Made by a program: the position numbers and the translations under genes. From NCBI GenBank assembly GCA_963573385.1, contig CAUYLG010076679.1, positions 24,110-88,109 on the forward strand: a DNA stretch of 64,000 nucleotides. Reading direction: 5' to 3'. Below are positions 14,168 through 25,924 of the stretch, piece by piece. A model generated the notes under the pieces. That model had not been told where the DNA came from, did not search any database, and saw only the letters and a list, made by a program, of their open reading frames with translations. Position 1 is the first letter of the stretch, and every line of letters starts with the position of its first letter. Source of the DNA: Cacajao melanocephalus. Lineage: Eukaryota > Chordata > Mammalia > Primates > Pitheciidae.

Positions 14168-14722
14168 TGTGGAAACCATTATACTAAGTGAAATAATTCA
14201 GGAACAGAAAATCACATACCACGTTATATGGTTTGGATTTGCGTCTGGCCCAAACCTCATGTTGAATTGTAATCCCCAGCGATGGAGGAGGGGCATGGTA
14301 AGAGGTGATTAGATCATGGGAGTGGATTTCCCCCTTGTTGTTCTCATGAGACTGACTTCTCACAAGATCTGGTTGTTGAAAAGTGTATAGCAACTCCCCC
14401 TTCACTCTCTTCCTCCTTCTCCAGCCATGTAAGACATGTCTGCTTCCTCTTTGCCTTCTGCCGTGATTATAAGTTTCCTGAGGCCTCCCCAGCCATGCTT
14501 CCTGTAAAGCCTGTGGAACTGTGAGTCAATTAAACCTCTTTTCTTTATAAATTATCAAGTTTCAGAGAGTTATTGATAGCAATGTGAGAACGGACTAGTA
14601 TACAAGTTGTTCTCACATAGAAGTGGGTGCTGAATAATGGGGACAAACAGACATATAGTGTGGAATAGTTGACATAGGAGACTACAAATGTGGGAGAGTC
14701 AGGGGAGTGAAGGTTACCTATT
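14168..14722 (+). mobile_element. L1P 3' UTR, split by a THE1 LTR
   Basis: CCATTATACTAAGTGAAATA and CAGGAACAGAAAATCACATA before 14223, then TTCTCACATAGAAGTGGG, GTGGAATAGTTGACAT and GAAGGTTACCTATTGAG after 14605, are consecutive parts of a primate L1 (L1PB/L1PA-like) tail. The THE1 LTR at 14224-14604 sits between them. There is no poly-A end: the copy is cut at an Alu fragment. Confidence 0.8.
14224..14604 (+). mobile_element. THE1 LTR (MaLR) inserted in L1
   Basis: ATATGGTTTGGATTTG, GTTGAATTGTAATCCCCAG, GATTAGATCATGGGAGTGGA, CCATGTAAGACATG, CTGAGGCCTCCCCAGCC and AATTAAACCTCTTTTC in order are diagnostic of THE1-type LTRs. The element is about 381 bp, full LTR length, and no internal region is attached. 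Edge bases have drifted, so the 5-bp TSD is only suggestive (ACGTT / AAGTT). Confidence 0.9.
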
Positions 14723-14724
14723 GA

Positions 14725-14799
14725 GGCCAGGTGCAGTGGCTCACACCTGTAGTCCTAGCACTTTGGGAGGCCAAGGGGGGCACATCATCAGGTCAAGAA
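14725..14799 (+). mobile_element. Alu 5' fragment without tail
   Basis: The first 75 bp of an Alu (GGCCAGGTGCAGTGGCTCAC onward to GGTCAAGAA) stop abruptly with no second monomer and no poly-A. A 3'-truncated Alu is not a retrotransposition product, so it marks a later deletion or rearrangement. Confidence 0.9.
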
Positions 14800-14859
14800 T
14801 TTTAAGTGACTATAATGAAATTCTGTTAATAATGAAAGATAAAAGAATTTAATCTCTAA

Positions 14860-14960
14860 GAGGGTGGTAACTTCACTTGCGTTCTTCACAGATATATTCT
14901 TGGTGAATGGAACAGTGCCTAGAAGATAATAACCCATTAATAAATATATGTTGGATGAAA
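14860..14960 (+). mobile_element. L2-like 3' tail
   Basis: GGAACAGTGCCTAGAAGATA then TTAATAAATATATGTTGGAT follows the L2 end pattern (cagtgcctggcac ... aataaatgtttgttgaatga). It is short and diverged. Confidence 0.55.
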
Positions 14961-14984
14961 AAAATGATTAAATTTGGCCTGATT

Positions 14985-15129
14985 TCCTCTATCTGTCTAA
15001 TGTGCTTGCTTCTGCCTTCTGCCCTTCTACTGGACACCCCCAACAGACGCTGGCACTATGCTCTTGGGTTTCCTTATAAATGTCCCAGGCAGTGGTATTC
15101 TGTTACAGCAGCAATAAGCAGACTAAGAC
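14985..15129 (+). mobile_element. MaLR LTR, 3' part
   Basis: GCTGGCACTATGCTCTTGGG, GTGGTATTCTGTTACAGCAG and AGCAGACTAAGAC form the last third of an MST/MLT1 LTR. It may be the far half of the LTR that starts at 13980, split by later insertions, or a separate copy. Confidence 0.7.
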
Positions 15130-15400
15130 GATGATGTAACAAATGCTCCCCAAATCTCAGTTAACTGCCCAAAGCATTAATTCTCATTCATGTCACATAT
15201 CCATCATGAGTCAGCAGTGGCTGTACTATACCATGAAGTCACACTGGAAGTCAGGTTGCCATAACTGTCTTAAACATTTCTGAGTGTCGCTGAGCAAGTC
15301 ACAGTGTAAAGCCTGCCACCAATGAGAAGAAGTATTCATTATCCCCAGGGAGAGGTAACAAGTAATTTGAACTATAACACAGTCAGTAAAAAATAGAAAG
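15130..15400 (+). repeat. Ancient interspersed repeat, family unassigned
   Basis: CTCCCCAAATCTCAGTTAAC, a CATGAGTCAGCAGTGGC block and AGAGCAAGTCAC-type words resemble an old mammalian repeat also seen at 18890-19240. I cannot name it safely; a DNA transposon is likely. Confidence 0.45.
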
Positions 15401-15479
15401 TCATTCTTTGTTAAATAAAATATACGACTATTCTCAGGCAGTGTAGATCTTAAAATTCAAATCTTTGAAGGAAAAGAAC

Positions 15480-15615
15480 ACATTCTTACTTTTCTCAGTG
15501 AGAGATCTCTAGCTCTGTGACTTTCCTCTTACCTCTATATACCTTGTAGTGCTTTGCACAGTTTTTTCCACATAGCATGTATTCATTCAAAACATGTGTC
15601 TTAAATGGGACTAAT
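15480..15615 (+). mobile_element. L2/MIR-type 3' tail
   Basis: TAGTGCTTTGCACAG then CACATAGCATGTATTCATTC resembles the L2 end signature. It is short and diverged. Confidence 0.45.
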
Positions 15616-15851
15616 TTGATATATCAGTCTATGGTAAGATATTGTTTTTAAAAACACATTCTGGTGGAAAACATTTTCCTTTCTCTCTCCATCTTTACCT
15701 CCTTCTATCCTTTCTTCTTTTCTTTCTAATTTTCTCCAAAATGAAAATACCTTCTAGAAGTCAGTAAGAAAAAGAGGCTATTTATACATGAAAATAAATA
15801 AGGCCATAGAGTTTACCTAAAATAAATTCAGAAGGCCAATAAAATTATAAC

Positions 15852-16187
15852 AATATGCTTAACCGGCTGGGCATGGTGGCTCACGCCTGTGATACCAGCA
15901 CTTTGGGAGGCCAGGGGGGAAGATCATGAGGTCAGGAGATCAAGACCATCCAGGCCAACATGGTGAAACCCCGTCTCTACTAAAAATACAAAAAAATTAG
16001 CTGGGTGTGGCAGTCCACGCCTGTAGTCCCAGCTACTCAGGAGGCTGAGGTAGGAGAATTACTTGAACCCAGGAGGCGGAGATTACAGTGAGCTGAGATC
16101 GAGCCACTGTGCTACAGCCTGGGTGACAGTGCAAGACTCCATCTCAAACAAAACAAAACAAAAAAACAAATAAAAATATGCTTAACC
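15852..16187 (+). mobile_element. Alu element, sense, with perfect TSD
   Basis: A complete two-monomer Alu (15865-16174), from GGCTGGGCATGGTGGCTCAC to a mixed A-rich tail with AAAC units. The 13-bp duplication AATATGCTTAACC flanks it at 15852-15864 and 16175-16187. Low divergence and an intact body suggest an AluS/AluY-age insertion. An A-box-like word lies near the head, but there is no sign that it is transcribed. Confidence 0.97.
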
Positions 16188-16267
16188 AAAATTGCCATTA
16201 AAGAAATCTAAAATCCAAAACAAAACAAGATAGTTTTCTCCCTTTAAAGTCATCAAAAATTTAAAAA

Positions 16268-16862
16268 TATTGCAAGCCCAGTTCTAGTAAGAACACATGG
16301 AAGTTTATACTGTTAATGGAAGTATAAATTGCTATCACCATTTTAGAAATTATTTTGGCAATATCTATAAAATATTTTTATACATATACGTTTCTATTCA
16401 GAGTTCCATAGCTAGTAAGATAAGTATACAATGTGGTTGACAAATTATCTCACAATAAATGAACAAGTATATTCACTTTAGCACAGTCTGTAGGAACAAA
16501 AAACCAGGACAACCTAAATGTCCGTGAAGAGTATATCCTAGGAACAACCTAAATTACCATCACCAGGGATACAATGGCAAATTACGCATTTATTTAAAAA
16601 TACCTATTACATTTTTACATGCATATATGTAATGATTTATAATATATATTAAACCATATCTTATATTGAAAAAAATCATGCATATACAAACACACATATA
16701 TATGGTGGCATATGTGTAGAATTATTTTCTGGATATTCATACAACACGTGTTGGCAACAATGGTTATCTTTGGAGATAGGTGATGAAAGAAGATTTTTAT
16801 TGCTTATTTGTATATTTCTTTGGTTTGAATTTTCAAAGCATTACTTTGATTTTAAAAATATC
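16268..16862 (+). mobile_element. L1M ORF2 end and 3' UTR remnant
   Basis: GTTAATGGAAGTATAAATTG, TTTTGGCAATATCTATA, CAACCTAAATGTCC and later TTATCTTTGGAGATAGGTGA and TATATTTCTTTGGTTTGAAT follow the order of an old L1 ORF2 terminus and tail. The region is heavily decayed. Confidence 0.7.
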
Positions 16863-18885
16863 AGTGAGCTAATTTGTATGTGGGATATATGGACCATTAC
16901 TTTTTCAATTTTAAAAACTTAATAAGTGTTATACATATGAACATGGTTTATTGTTTTGTCTGTTTAAAAATATATTCTGATTTGTGAAAATAAACTAGGT
17001 AACAGAGACAATAAAAACTACAAAAAAGAAAATAAAACTAGCATAGAATTCCACTTCTGGGACCATATCTTTTAAAAATACATGACATATAGAAGAATAA
17101 TCAGCATCAATCACAACTCATTCCTGTAGGTAAGAAGTGATAACTGTTATGTCCTTGAATATTACACACACCTGGTACCCCTATGACACATACGCAAAGA
17201 TGGAATATGGGGTGGAGAGAGAGTGTGTTTGATATTATCAGGTGACTTGGCACAAAATCCCTAAATCTAAGGCACAGTTTTCTCTTTACCAATGTTCTAT
17301 GAGAAAATTGCAAAAAGGAGCCCTGCACTTATGGGTGATACTTAGGTGTGATAGAACATATGGTGACCAGCCCTTTGAACTGATTGAAAATATGCTAGGA
17401 AAGTCTGTTCTGCCCCAATGTGTCGCCTGCAAATGTCCAACCCAGCAATTCTTCACAGTTAGCTGGAACACAACCAATTTAACATCTTTCCTTACAATTT
17501 AGAACAGTAATTTGTGTTAAAGCTCAAATAGCCGTGAGGGGAACAATGTATTAAGCTGTTATCAGTCATCGAAATCATAGTGTAGATTTGTTTATAAATT
17601 CCTTTTCAAAAAGCACAGAATATTAGATGAAAAGAAATGGTAAAGCTAAAGAGAGGTGGTATTAATATTGATAGAAAAGATTCTTGGTCTGTTTTTGGTT
17701 ATAGTATTCCTGCTTTTTGCATTATTACACAATGCATTTGATTTCTTTCTGGCAAATGAGTGTGCTTTATTGTAATTATGACTAATCCTTCTGGTGTTTA
17801 CTTTTATCGTGTTCTCACTTTCATTAATGTTTCTTTGTCTTAGCAAGTAGGAGAGTAATTAGAACAAGGCAAAATTTATTTTATTTTTAGCTCTACGCTG
17901 TGCTGACAGTGAATCCTCTAAGTCCATTGCTTTTGCGAGTAAAAACGATGGTTAAGAGAAACACACTGAATTAGTATTGGTGGGAGTATAGCCAGGCCCA
18001 CCCACTGGGTAAATGTAACCACCACCTGAAACCTAGAGATTTCTGATGAATAAAGATAATTATGAATAATACTGCATACCTTGCCTATTCCAGAGCATAT
18101 GGCAGGAGCTCTGCAATGCCAAGAAAATAATGTTTCTGTCTGCATGTATTCTTCTGTTTCACTCAGAAGCTTTACCTACATGTGACTCACAGAAACGTAA
18201 GAAGGATTTTGCTGCACCATGCTGACAGAATTCACTGCAAAGGCTGATATTCTAAACAAAATCATCAGGAGTTGCATGAAATTAAATTTCAATCTGATGC
18301 CAGAATTACAAAAGTAATTTAAATTTGTACAGTATTTCTAAAGACCATGCTTATGTAGTCATAAATAGGAAATACTAACAACCAGCGTGATTTAATTCAT
18401 TGAATTTTTTTCTGTGAAATTATTTGAGATTTTTTTCAAAGGTCTGTGTTTTTCTGGCTATAATTTGTAATAAATAATTTTTATTTCTATGTACAGATTT
18501 CTCCATGCTGACAGAAAATCATTGTTTTGGGGAGAAAAAACTCTTTCACTTATCCCATTGAAAACAATGAAGTGAAATGTACACTCCTCCTTTTCCTTTG
18601 CGTGCCTCCCCGCAATCTCTTTCAATATGACTCCTCTGTCTATGTACCTAATGTCCTTAATTGCTCAATCCTCCCCTATTCCCAACTAGTAATATCTCAC
18701 TCTGACAGTACCTCATGAACCTCAACTTTTCCAATCACTTCTGCCCTACCTAAAGATTGCTAGTCTGTCTCAGCTTCTCAAGACTTCCCTCTTGTTAAAG
18801 GACAAACACCTCATTTTATCAAGTAATGGCAAAACTGTAGGTGAAATATTTAACTGATTATTATTCTCCATTAGCCTATTATTGT
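16863..18885. other. Unclassified, low-repeat sequence
   Basis: I find no repeat family. Parts of 17100-17500 are more balanced in composition than the AT-rich surroundings. Frames on both strands are short and mutually overlapping, with no splice-consistent structure. Confidence 0.5.
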
Positions 18886-18889
18886 TACT

Positions 18890-19240
18890 ATCATGTTGCA
18901 TAACAAAGTACTCCCTCACCCCACTGGTTTATAACAGTAAGCATTTATATTTCTTCTTCACAGATTTAAAAATTAGCTGAGGTACTCTGCTTCAGGGTCA
19001 GTTGACCTTCGTTCTGGGCTCTGGTGACATAACTTTTTGAGGGGCTTAGACTAAAGTGACAGTGGCTTTCTGGAGCATGCATTTTTCATGATAATCAGAG
19101 AAACGTAAGAGACTGAGCCAAATTGTGTAAATATATTTCAGGCCTCTGCTTATATCCTGTACACAAGTCTTTCTTTAGTGAAAGCAACTTGAATAATTCA
19201 ACTCAATATGAAAGTGGTAGGAATATATACTTGACCCACC
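18890..19240 (+). repeat. Ancient interspersed repeat, family unassigned
   Basis: ATTGTTACTATCATG, TGCATAACAAAGTACTCC, GAGGTACTCTGCTTCAGGG and CAGGCCTCTGCTTATATCC fall in the order of an old mammalian element beginning with a 'cacaacaaactac ... cccaaaactta' block. It is likely a DNA transposon. Confidence 0.45.
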
Positions 19241-19499
19241 ACAAAGCAGTGCAAAGTTAGAAGGCAGAAAAAGAGTAAAGAATTGAGAATCTGTATACCC
19301 TTCAAAGAAACATATTTCTTCTTCTGTGGGAATTTACTGCAAATAGCATTGTGGTTTAAGTGAAAGTATAATTTACATTGGTAAAAAATGTTGGCTTATT
19401 GTGATTTGATGTACCTCTCCAACTAATTCTCACATTGAATCTGGTGAATCCCATGAATTACATCCTATGGGTGTTATATGTCATCAATCATATAATAAG

Positions 19500-19680
19500 A
19501 ATAAAATCTAATAGTTACTCTATGCCAGACACTGTTTTATGTGCTTTATGTCCATAACTCATTTAATTATCACAATAATTCTATCAGTTAATTACCATCT
19601 TGATTCCTTTTGACAAGTTAATAAAATGAGGCACAGAGAGATTTACCAATTTCCCCAAAGCTACACGTCATAAGTTATAT
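19500..19680 (-). mobile_element. MIR SINE, antisense
   Basis: TACTCTATGCCAGACACTG, TTTTATGTGCTTTATG, ACTCATTTAATTATCACAAT and AATGAGGCACAGAGAGAT reproduce reversed MIR, including the core. Confidence 0.88.
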
Positions 19681-19681
19681 G

Positions 19682-19691
<10 letters not shown>

Positions 19692-19728
<37 letters not shown>
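19692..19728. repeat. (AC)18 microsatellite
   Basis: An uninterrupted 37-nt AC tract follows MIR sequence directly. It is long enough to be length-polymorphic. Confidence 0.97.
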
Positions 19729-19731
<3 letters not shown>

Positions 19732-19779
19732 GCATACATACTCTAGCCCCAGATCCTAAACTATTAATAGACTGAATAT

Positions 19780-20325
19780 GCAAATGGACAATGACCAGAC
19801 CATATATGAAAGTATAACACTGACCTACAACCTGCAGTAATGTAGCTAGAAAGCTAATCCCTTATCTATAATAACCAATCCAGGATGCCAACCTGCTATA
19901 AATCAGAACTGCAGAAGGTCAGACTGTTATGTCAAGTAACAATCCAAGAAGCCAGAAAATAACCCCCGCAACAATCAACTCAAAATAACCATGAGTTGAT
20001 TAATAACTGAGAGCTTCCCTAATTTTTTTCTCTGCTTTGAATTCAGGACCACTCAGATAAAGCCAAATATGCAGCCCTAACCAATCATATAGAATCCGCT
20101 GTTTCTAATTAGCCAGCCTACAGCTTCCCTAGGCCAACAACCTCCTATTAGGTCATACCTGAAGCCTTCCCTTTTTTTTACTATAAAGCTTTCCCACTCC
20201 ATTTTTGTCTTCAAGTCTCTCTGCCAAAACACAAATATGATGGTGGCTAACTCAATTGCTATAGCAAGTTCCAAATAAATAGCTTTTGCTATTCTCATTT
20301 TGGTTGGTCTTTATTTTTACACAAT
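19780..20325 (+). mobile_element. ERV-type LTR (subfamily unassigned)
   Basis: The 3' half has LTR architecture: a TATA-like CTATAAAGC near 20182, a CT-rich stretch, TAGCAAGTTCCAAATAAATA with an AATAAA signal near 20273, then a T-rich end at TTTACACA near 20325. The 5' boundary and TSD are not clear. No internal retroviral genes are attached. Confidence 0.62.
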
Positions 20326-20554
20326 CGTAACAATATCCATCATACTTAATTTAATAGAATCTGTGTACAGTATATCTAACAGAGACTAAGACTACAGTTA
20401 TCACTGCAAATGGCTTATAATTGGCTCCTTTAACATTTAATTTTGATAATATGGTCCTACTGATACTTGATATTTAGATAAATATATATATATATACTGC
20501 TACAGAAACTCCAAGTCAATAATAATCAAAACAATATTAACAACAGTAATATAA

Positions 20555-20760
20555 AAAATACTTTATTAAGCACTTATAAATACCACATACATTATTGAAA
20601 CCATTGCTTAGTTTGTTGCACACTTATTACTGGGAGTATCTTTTTTCTGCAGATGGAAAATTAAGGCTTAAAAAGGGCAAGCAACTTGTGGATTCATATA
20701 TTGCTTGGAAATTATCCAAATAAGCTTTAATCCTGGTAGTTTAACTCCAAAGTGCAAATG
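20555..20760 (-). mobile_element. MIR SINE, antisense (diverged)
   Basis: TTATTAAGCACTTATAAATA, TTACTGGGAGTATC, GCAGATGGAAAATTAAGGC and GGGCAAGCAACTTG match reversed MIR in order. Confidence 0.7.
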
Positions 20761-20769
20761 AAGTGTATC

Positions 20770-21100
20770 AACGCCTGGCACACAGTAGAAATTCAACTTA
20801 ATACTTATAAAATGAAATAACTATTAGTCGATCAACTGTCAACACTCAGTAAAACTGACACTGACCATGAAACTCTATCCATCAAACCCCTTGGAACTTA
20901 CTTAAGATCCACTGTTTCCCTGCATCCTCTTTTTTTACATGCATATTATTTGTGTTAATCTGCATTTTTTGTGTGTGTATAACCAGATTCCCCATTTAGA
21001 TAAGAATATCTTAAGAGCATACAAACATTTTTGCTTTTCCTCCAGGGTTTAGTTTAACCATGTGAATGTTCTGAACACTCAGTAAATGCTGGAGAGAATT
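20770..21100 (+). mobile_element. L2/MIR 3' tails
   Basis: GCCTGGCACACAGTAGAAAT at 20774 and a longer L2-like end (CTTTTCCTCCAGGGTTTAG ... ACTCAGTAAATGCTGG) at 20880-21100. Both are sense and diverged, and may be two elements. Confidence 0.55.
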
Positions 21101-21559
21101 AGGTACATGATTCTATGCTTTCTACTTGCCTCTGTGCCTAGTGAATCTGCCAATCACTGTTGGTAGCTTCAGCTCTAGTCCCTCACCAAATCCAAATACA
21201 AAAGTCTACAGTCTTCCAATTAAGCAACCATCAAATCTTGGCTGAGCTCTATGTGTAATGTTGAAATTTTTGGCTAGGAGGTGACTTCCTGACCACCATG
21301 TGTTGTGAGAATACATTTAGCAATAAAGTGTTGGAAAACCAGTTTTTCAATTCTTCAGCAGGAGAATTTATGGAATTGGAATCTTGATGTACATATCAGT
21401 TAGAAGGTAGAGCCCATTTTCTCCAAAGAGCTTAAGATCCATTGGAAGGAAACCATGAAAAGTTCACTTGTAATAAACATCACTGATAAATACCCTGATA
21501 AATATCAAAACCATGATACAAGAAATATATTGAAGTAAAAAATGTTTAAATTTTTTTAA

Positions 21560-23857
21560 AAAGATCTCCAAGGATATCAGGATGACTGACAAAAGGTTCC
21601 CAGCACTCATCTCCTCCACAAACAGGGATGAAAACAGCAAGTATATCATCGCACATCAAATAGAGCATCTAAGAGAAAACAGGAATTCAACAGAGAAGTG
21701 ACAGGGGACCTCTGAGGCACAGGAGAGAAAAGCAAACCAGCCAAACTGGCTGGGATCAGCTCAGAGCCAGGAGAAACTACCCTTACTGGAAAAAAAGATG
21801 AGTGAGAGATTTCCAGCAATCCACATTCCCACCTCAGTCTCCTGCAATCCTAGCCACAGGAGAGCCCCTCAGTCCTTGTGGATGCTCAGACAAGTATAGG
21901 AAGTTGCTTGGAGTCCCAGAAACAGCAATTGCTCCACATAGGGAGCTCACACTGAGTCCAGTGCACTCTGTGAGATCCAAGCAGCTGTAGCACAGCACCA
22001 TTTTGAGAGCCCAGAATCCAAAAGACTATATCCTGCCCTGAGATTCAACAGTCTCCGCATCTCCACATCTTTGAACCTCTGCTGACATTGCTCCACCCCC
22101 ACCACCACATCCACCCTGAGGGCTGCAATGTTGTGATGCTAGATGGATCCAGTGGTGTGGCCAGGTTCCCAGTCCTCTAGCCCATACAGTGTCCTATACC
22201 CAGGGAACAAGTAGTGCAGCCCACCAAGGATGCTGTCTCCTAGGACAATGGGAGTCAAAGGGACATCACCTCAGAGCCTGAGAACTATCTCCCCAAGGCC
22301 ACTGCCCTGATAGTAACCATGCTCCCTCCAGTGGTGGGGCTACAGTACACCTGCATGCACCTTCAGTGGGTCTAGGGATAGGTCTCTTTAGTCACTGTCC
22401 TGGGGCTGAAGGACAGGCCAGCCCAGGCCTGCTCAGCCCTCTTCTACCCCTGATAGCACCTCCTCACACCATCTAGGGGCCGGAGGACAGGCCTGCTCCA
22501 CCCATGGCCACTGTCACTGGTGCCTAAGTGTACCATTTAAGTGTCTAGGGATTGACTCACCCCACACACCACCTCCAGCACTCACGTAAAGCATATGAGG
22601 GCAGGCTTCCCAAGCCTGCTGCCACCAACACCTCTAACACCCAGTCACCAGGGACTTGCCCACCAAGCCTATTGCTGCCAATGCTGAACATACCACATGG
22701 GGGCCTGAGAATTGGTCAGCAGCTGCAACTAAACTGTGAATGCCACACATGCTTTCAGGAGCCAGAGAACCCACCTTCCCACCCAGCCCACTGCTGCAAC
22801 TGCTATTACCTGAATAAGCTGCTTAAAGCCCCAAGGACTGGCCCACTAGAAACTGCTACCATTAGTGCGTTTACCACCACTATTACCCACACAAGTGTGC
22901 AATTCAGAAGCCCAAGGACCTGTCCATTCCACTGCTACTACCACTGGCTCTTGATTACCAGCTTGGCTGGCATACATATCTCAAGCAAAGCCTCACACAG
23001 CCTCTACTACCAACTACAGACCAGGCCATCAAGGGGCTCACAGACACCACTGATTCTGATTACAACAAAAAGTTTATACAACAACTACACTGTTATGCCC
23101 CACCAGAATAAAGGACAAGGCACCTTACCCAACCAACAGTATAGGTACATATACAGGAAAGTCTTCCCTACAAAATCCAATCCATAAAATTGGAACAAGT
23201 GACTGTTACACCAAAAGCACTAAAATCTATCAGTAACAGATCCAAACAGAAAGAAAATATTTGAAATGTCTGAAAACGAATTTAAAATAATGATATATAA
23301 AAAGTCAGTGAGATACAAGAGAATACAGATAAACAATACCCAGAAAATCAAGAAAAAAAATCCATGATTTGAATGAGAAATTCAACAAAGAGATAGATGT
23401 CATAAAAAAGAACCAAACAGAAATCCTGGAATTGAAGAATCTAATGAATAAAAGAAAAATACAATTGAGAGCTTCCACAATAGACTACATCATGAAGAAG
23501 AAATAATTTTTGAACTTGAAGACAGATTTTTTGAAATAACCCAATTAGACTAAAAGAAAAAAAAGAAAAAAGAGAAAAAAATGAGGAAAGGTTATATGAC
23601 ATATAGAACACATGAAGCAACAAAATTTTCTAATTTGGGTTGGTCCAGAAGAAGAGATGGGCAAAGGCATAGGAATTATATTTAACAAAATAATATATGA
23701 AAACTATCCAAGTCTTACAAAAAAATAGAGACATTGAAATAGCTCAAAAATCCCCAAATAGATTGAATCTCAAATGGTTTTCTTCAAGGCACATCACAGT
23801 AAAACTAAAAAGTCAAGGACAAAAGAATACTAAAAGCAGTGCTTACAAAGGACATAA
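21560..23857 (+). mobile_element. L1 5' UTR and ORF1 start (L1PB/L1MA-like)
   Basis: A GC-richer, CpG-poor block (21600-23150) rich in CACC/CCAG words is followed by an A-rich segment with L1 ORF1 features: AACTTGAAGACAGATTTTTTG near 23515, AATATATGAAAACTATCCAA, CCAAATAGATTGAAT and AAAGTCAAGGACAAAAGAA, with a coiled-coil-like, then nucleic-acid-binding-like decayed coding pattern. ORF1 is broken by stops and lacks its 3' end. A 211-codon frame at 22552-23187 sits in the 5' UTR and has no domain. The element ends abruptly at an antisense L1 segment. Confidence 0.75.
23455..23857 (+). pseudogene. L1 ORF1 remnant, 3'-truncated
   Basis: ORF1 encodes the L1 RNA-binding chaperone. Here only the coiled-coil end and part of the RNA-recognition region remain, with in-frame stops (for example the TAG after CAATTAGAC near 23550). 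A 23697 frame reads a stretch ending in SRHITVKLKSQG that resembles the central domain. It cannot make a full protein. The end is set by the rearrangement at 23857/23858. Confidence 0.65.
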
Positions 23858-24188
23858 ACTCATCGTTTTTTATGGCTGCATAGTACTCCGTGGCATATAT
23901 GTGCCACATTTTCCTGTCCAGTCTATCATTGATAGGCATTTGGGTTGGTTCTAGACCTTTGCTATTGTAAACAGTGTCACAATGAACATATGTGTTCATG
24001 TGTCTTTATAACAGAATGATTTATAATCCTTTGGATATATATACCGAGTAATGAGATTGCTGAGTCAAATGGAATTCCTATTTCTAGGTCCTTGAGGAAT
24101 CTTGACACTGTCTTCCACAATGGTTGAACTAATTTACACTCCCACCAACAGTGTAAAAGTGTTCCCATTTCTCCACATCCTCTCCAGC
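23858..24188 (-). pseudogene. L1P ORF2 C-terminal fragment, antisense
   Basis: Read on the minus strand, a 63-codon frame (23977-24168) carries the L1 ORF2 C-terminal pattern LLHCWWECKLVQPLWKTV, part of the cysteine-rich region, followed by LLGIY. Nucleotide phrases such as TCTATCATTGATAGGCATTT and CACTCCCACCAACAGTGT are younger (L1P-like) than the L1 it abuts. No 3' UTR or poly-A is present, so this is an internal slice of an L1 in opposite orientation. Confidence 0.92.
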
Positions 24189-25920
24189 ATCTGTTGTCTC
24201 CAGATATGTATGTATACTTCTGAGTGATAGGTTACCTGTGGTTCACTCATCATGACCAATTTAAACAGAAACATACTCCCATTATTCCATACATTATCAA
24301 AAATATCATTCAGTTCACCAAATTTAATTTTAATTAATTGTTATCTAATCATAATGTGGTGTTACAAAGAGTATTGTTCATATGTCAATGCTTCTAAATC
24401 ACTGTGCACATGTTGTGAAGATGGGAGTAACATTTGGGATATTTTATTCATAAAAAATTACTATGATAGGCAGAAACATGAAAAACAATTTCTTTTGACA
24501 GAGATAAACTGATCAATGTATTAGTATATGTTACATAGAAAACTATTTCCTATGAAAAAATGATCCAGAGGAATCTGAAAGGTATATTGAAAGTTAATTT
24601 TTCAAATGTTAACATAAAATACTCTCACATATTAACATGATTTCAAGGAGAGACACTGTTTTTGATACTATAAATAAAATTCAGAAGTAACAAGGATCTT
24701 AAATTACATGTGCTATTTGGCTAAGTACTGCTTACCAAGCTTCAAAATTATGGTAATTTTCAATCCTGAGGTTTTGTTTTTTAAATTTATATTTTAAATA
24801 ACAGTTAAGCACATTTTATGAACTGCAACACTAAGAAACCATCTGCACATTTTTATATAGGCCTCTTAAATTTTGTTAAATTTGTCAGTTGCTAAGCTGT
24901 GGTTTTTTCAAATCTTTGGTAGCTCTCAAGGCCAAAAGCCACTGTGGTTGTAGGTGAAAACATTCCAAATGTCTATTGTTACTTTAATAGGCATAGGGAG
25001 AAAATGAAAGCATGAAATAAGAGGTGTGTCTACATACTGCTAAGATATCCCATAAATGGAGACAATTTGGTCTGTTGTTGAAATGATTCTGTGGGCTAGA
25101 AGCCACCAAATGTTGGAGGGCTGATGTTACTTTTCATATCGATCTACAGATGGTATTTGGTAAAGGTCTTGGCCCCCTTCCCACCTGCTTAACACATATA
25201 CCTGACTGTTCTTGGCTAGTTTGTTACTGGGAGTATCTGGTAGGGGTAACAATTCTGATTTTGTATAAAGTTAGCCTAGGCCATGTAGATTATTCTTAGC
25301 CTGGCTTGTATTTACGTGTCACTGAACAGGCAGTGGCAGTCAGCAGAATTCTGTCCTCAGCTTGCCTTTGAAGTGTGCTTCTCTTCTGTTAGGAATAAAT
25401 GTCCAAGAAAGTGTTTCTTCAAGCCTAAGCACACTGGGCCTGGATTTTTGACCTGGAACTCAGCTCTATTGAAATTGTGTATTGGGTCGGGGCAGGGTGA
25501 GCGGGGGTGGTGGCAAGGAATTTAGTCCAGAAATTCTAGCCAATTGTTTTTAAACTTTTAGTTTCGTCATAGTACTTTGAGTAGTACTTGGGAAAAATTT
25601 AATCTAAGATGTTCCCTTTATCTTTTTCCTTGTATTATCTCATTTCTTATCATTGTTAATATTGTTCCTTTCAACTAAATCATTTCATTTAATTATGACT
25701 GGCAAAACAGCAACATCATTAACAAGAAAATAAGAAGTAACCTATGGTGGACATATGTGCATATATAAACATATATACTACATATTTTTTCTTAACTATT
25801 TGTGATCTGTAAATTATTTAGTAACTCCTGAGAATAAGGACAGTCTCTTATACAACTACAGAATTATCAACATCAATTGACATCAATACAAGGCTATTAT
25901 ACAAACTGCAGGCCTTACAT
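24189..25920. other. Unclassified sequence, no gene seen
   Basis: Mixed-composition non-coding DNA. 25000-25540 is less AT-rich and lacks nameable repeats. A CATATATG-rich patch lies near 25755-25785. Confidence 0.5.
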
Positions 25921-25924
25921 TTTG

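Noticed and set aside
14860..15130. Possible tRNA-like or small RNA gene near repeat tails
   Set aside because: The words fit L2 and MaLR ends; no cloverleaf or Pol III A/B box pair in proper spacing.
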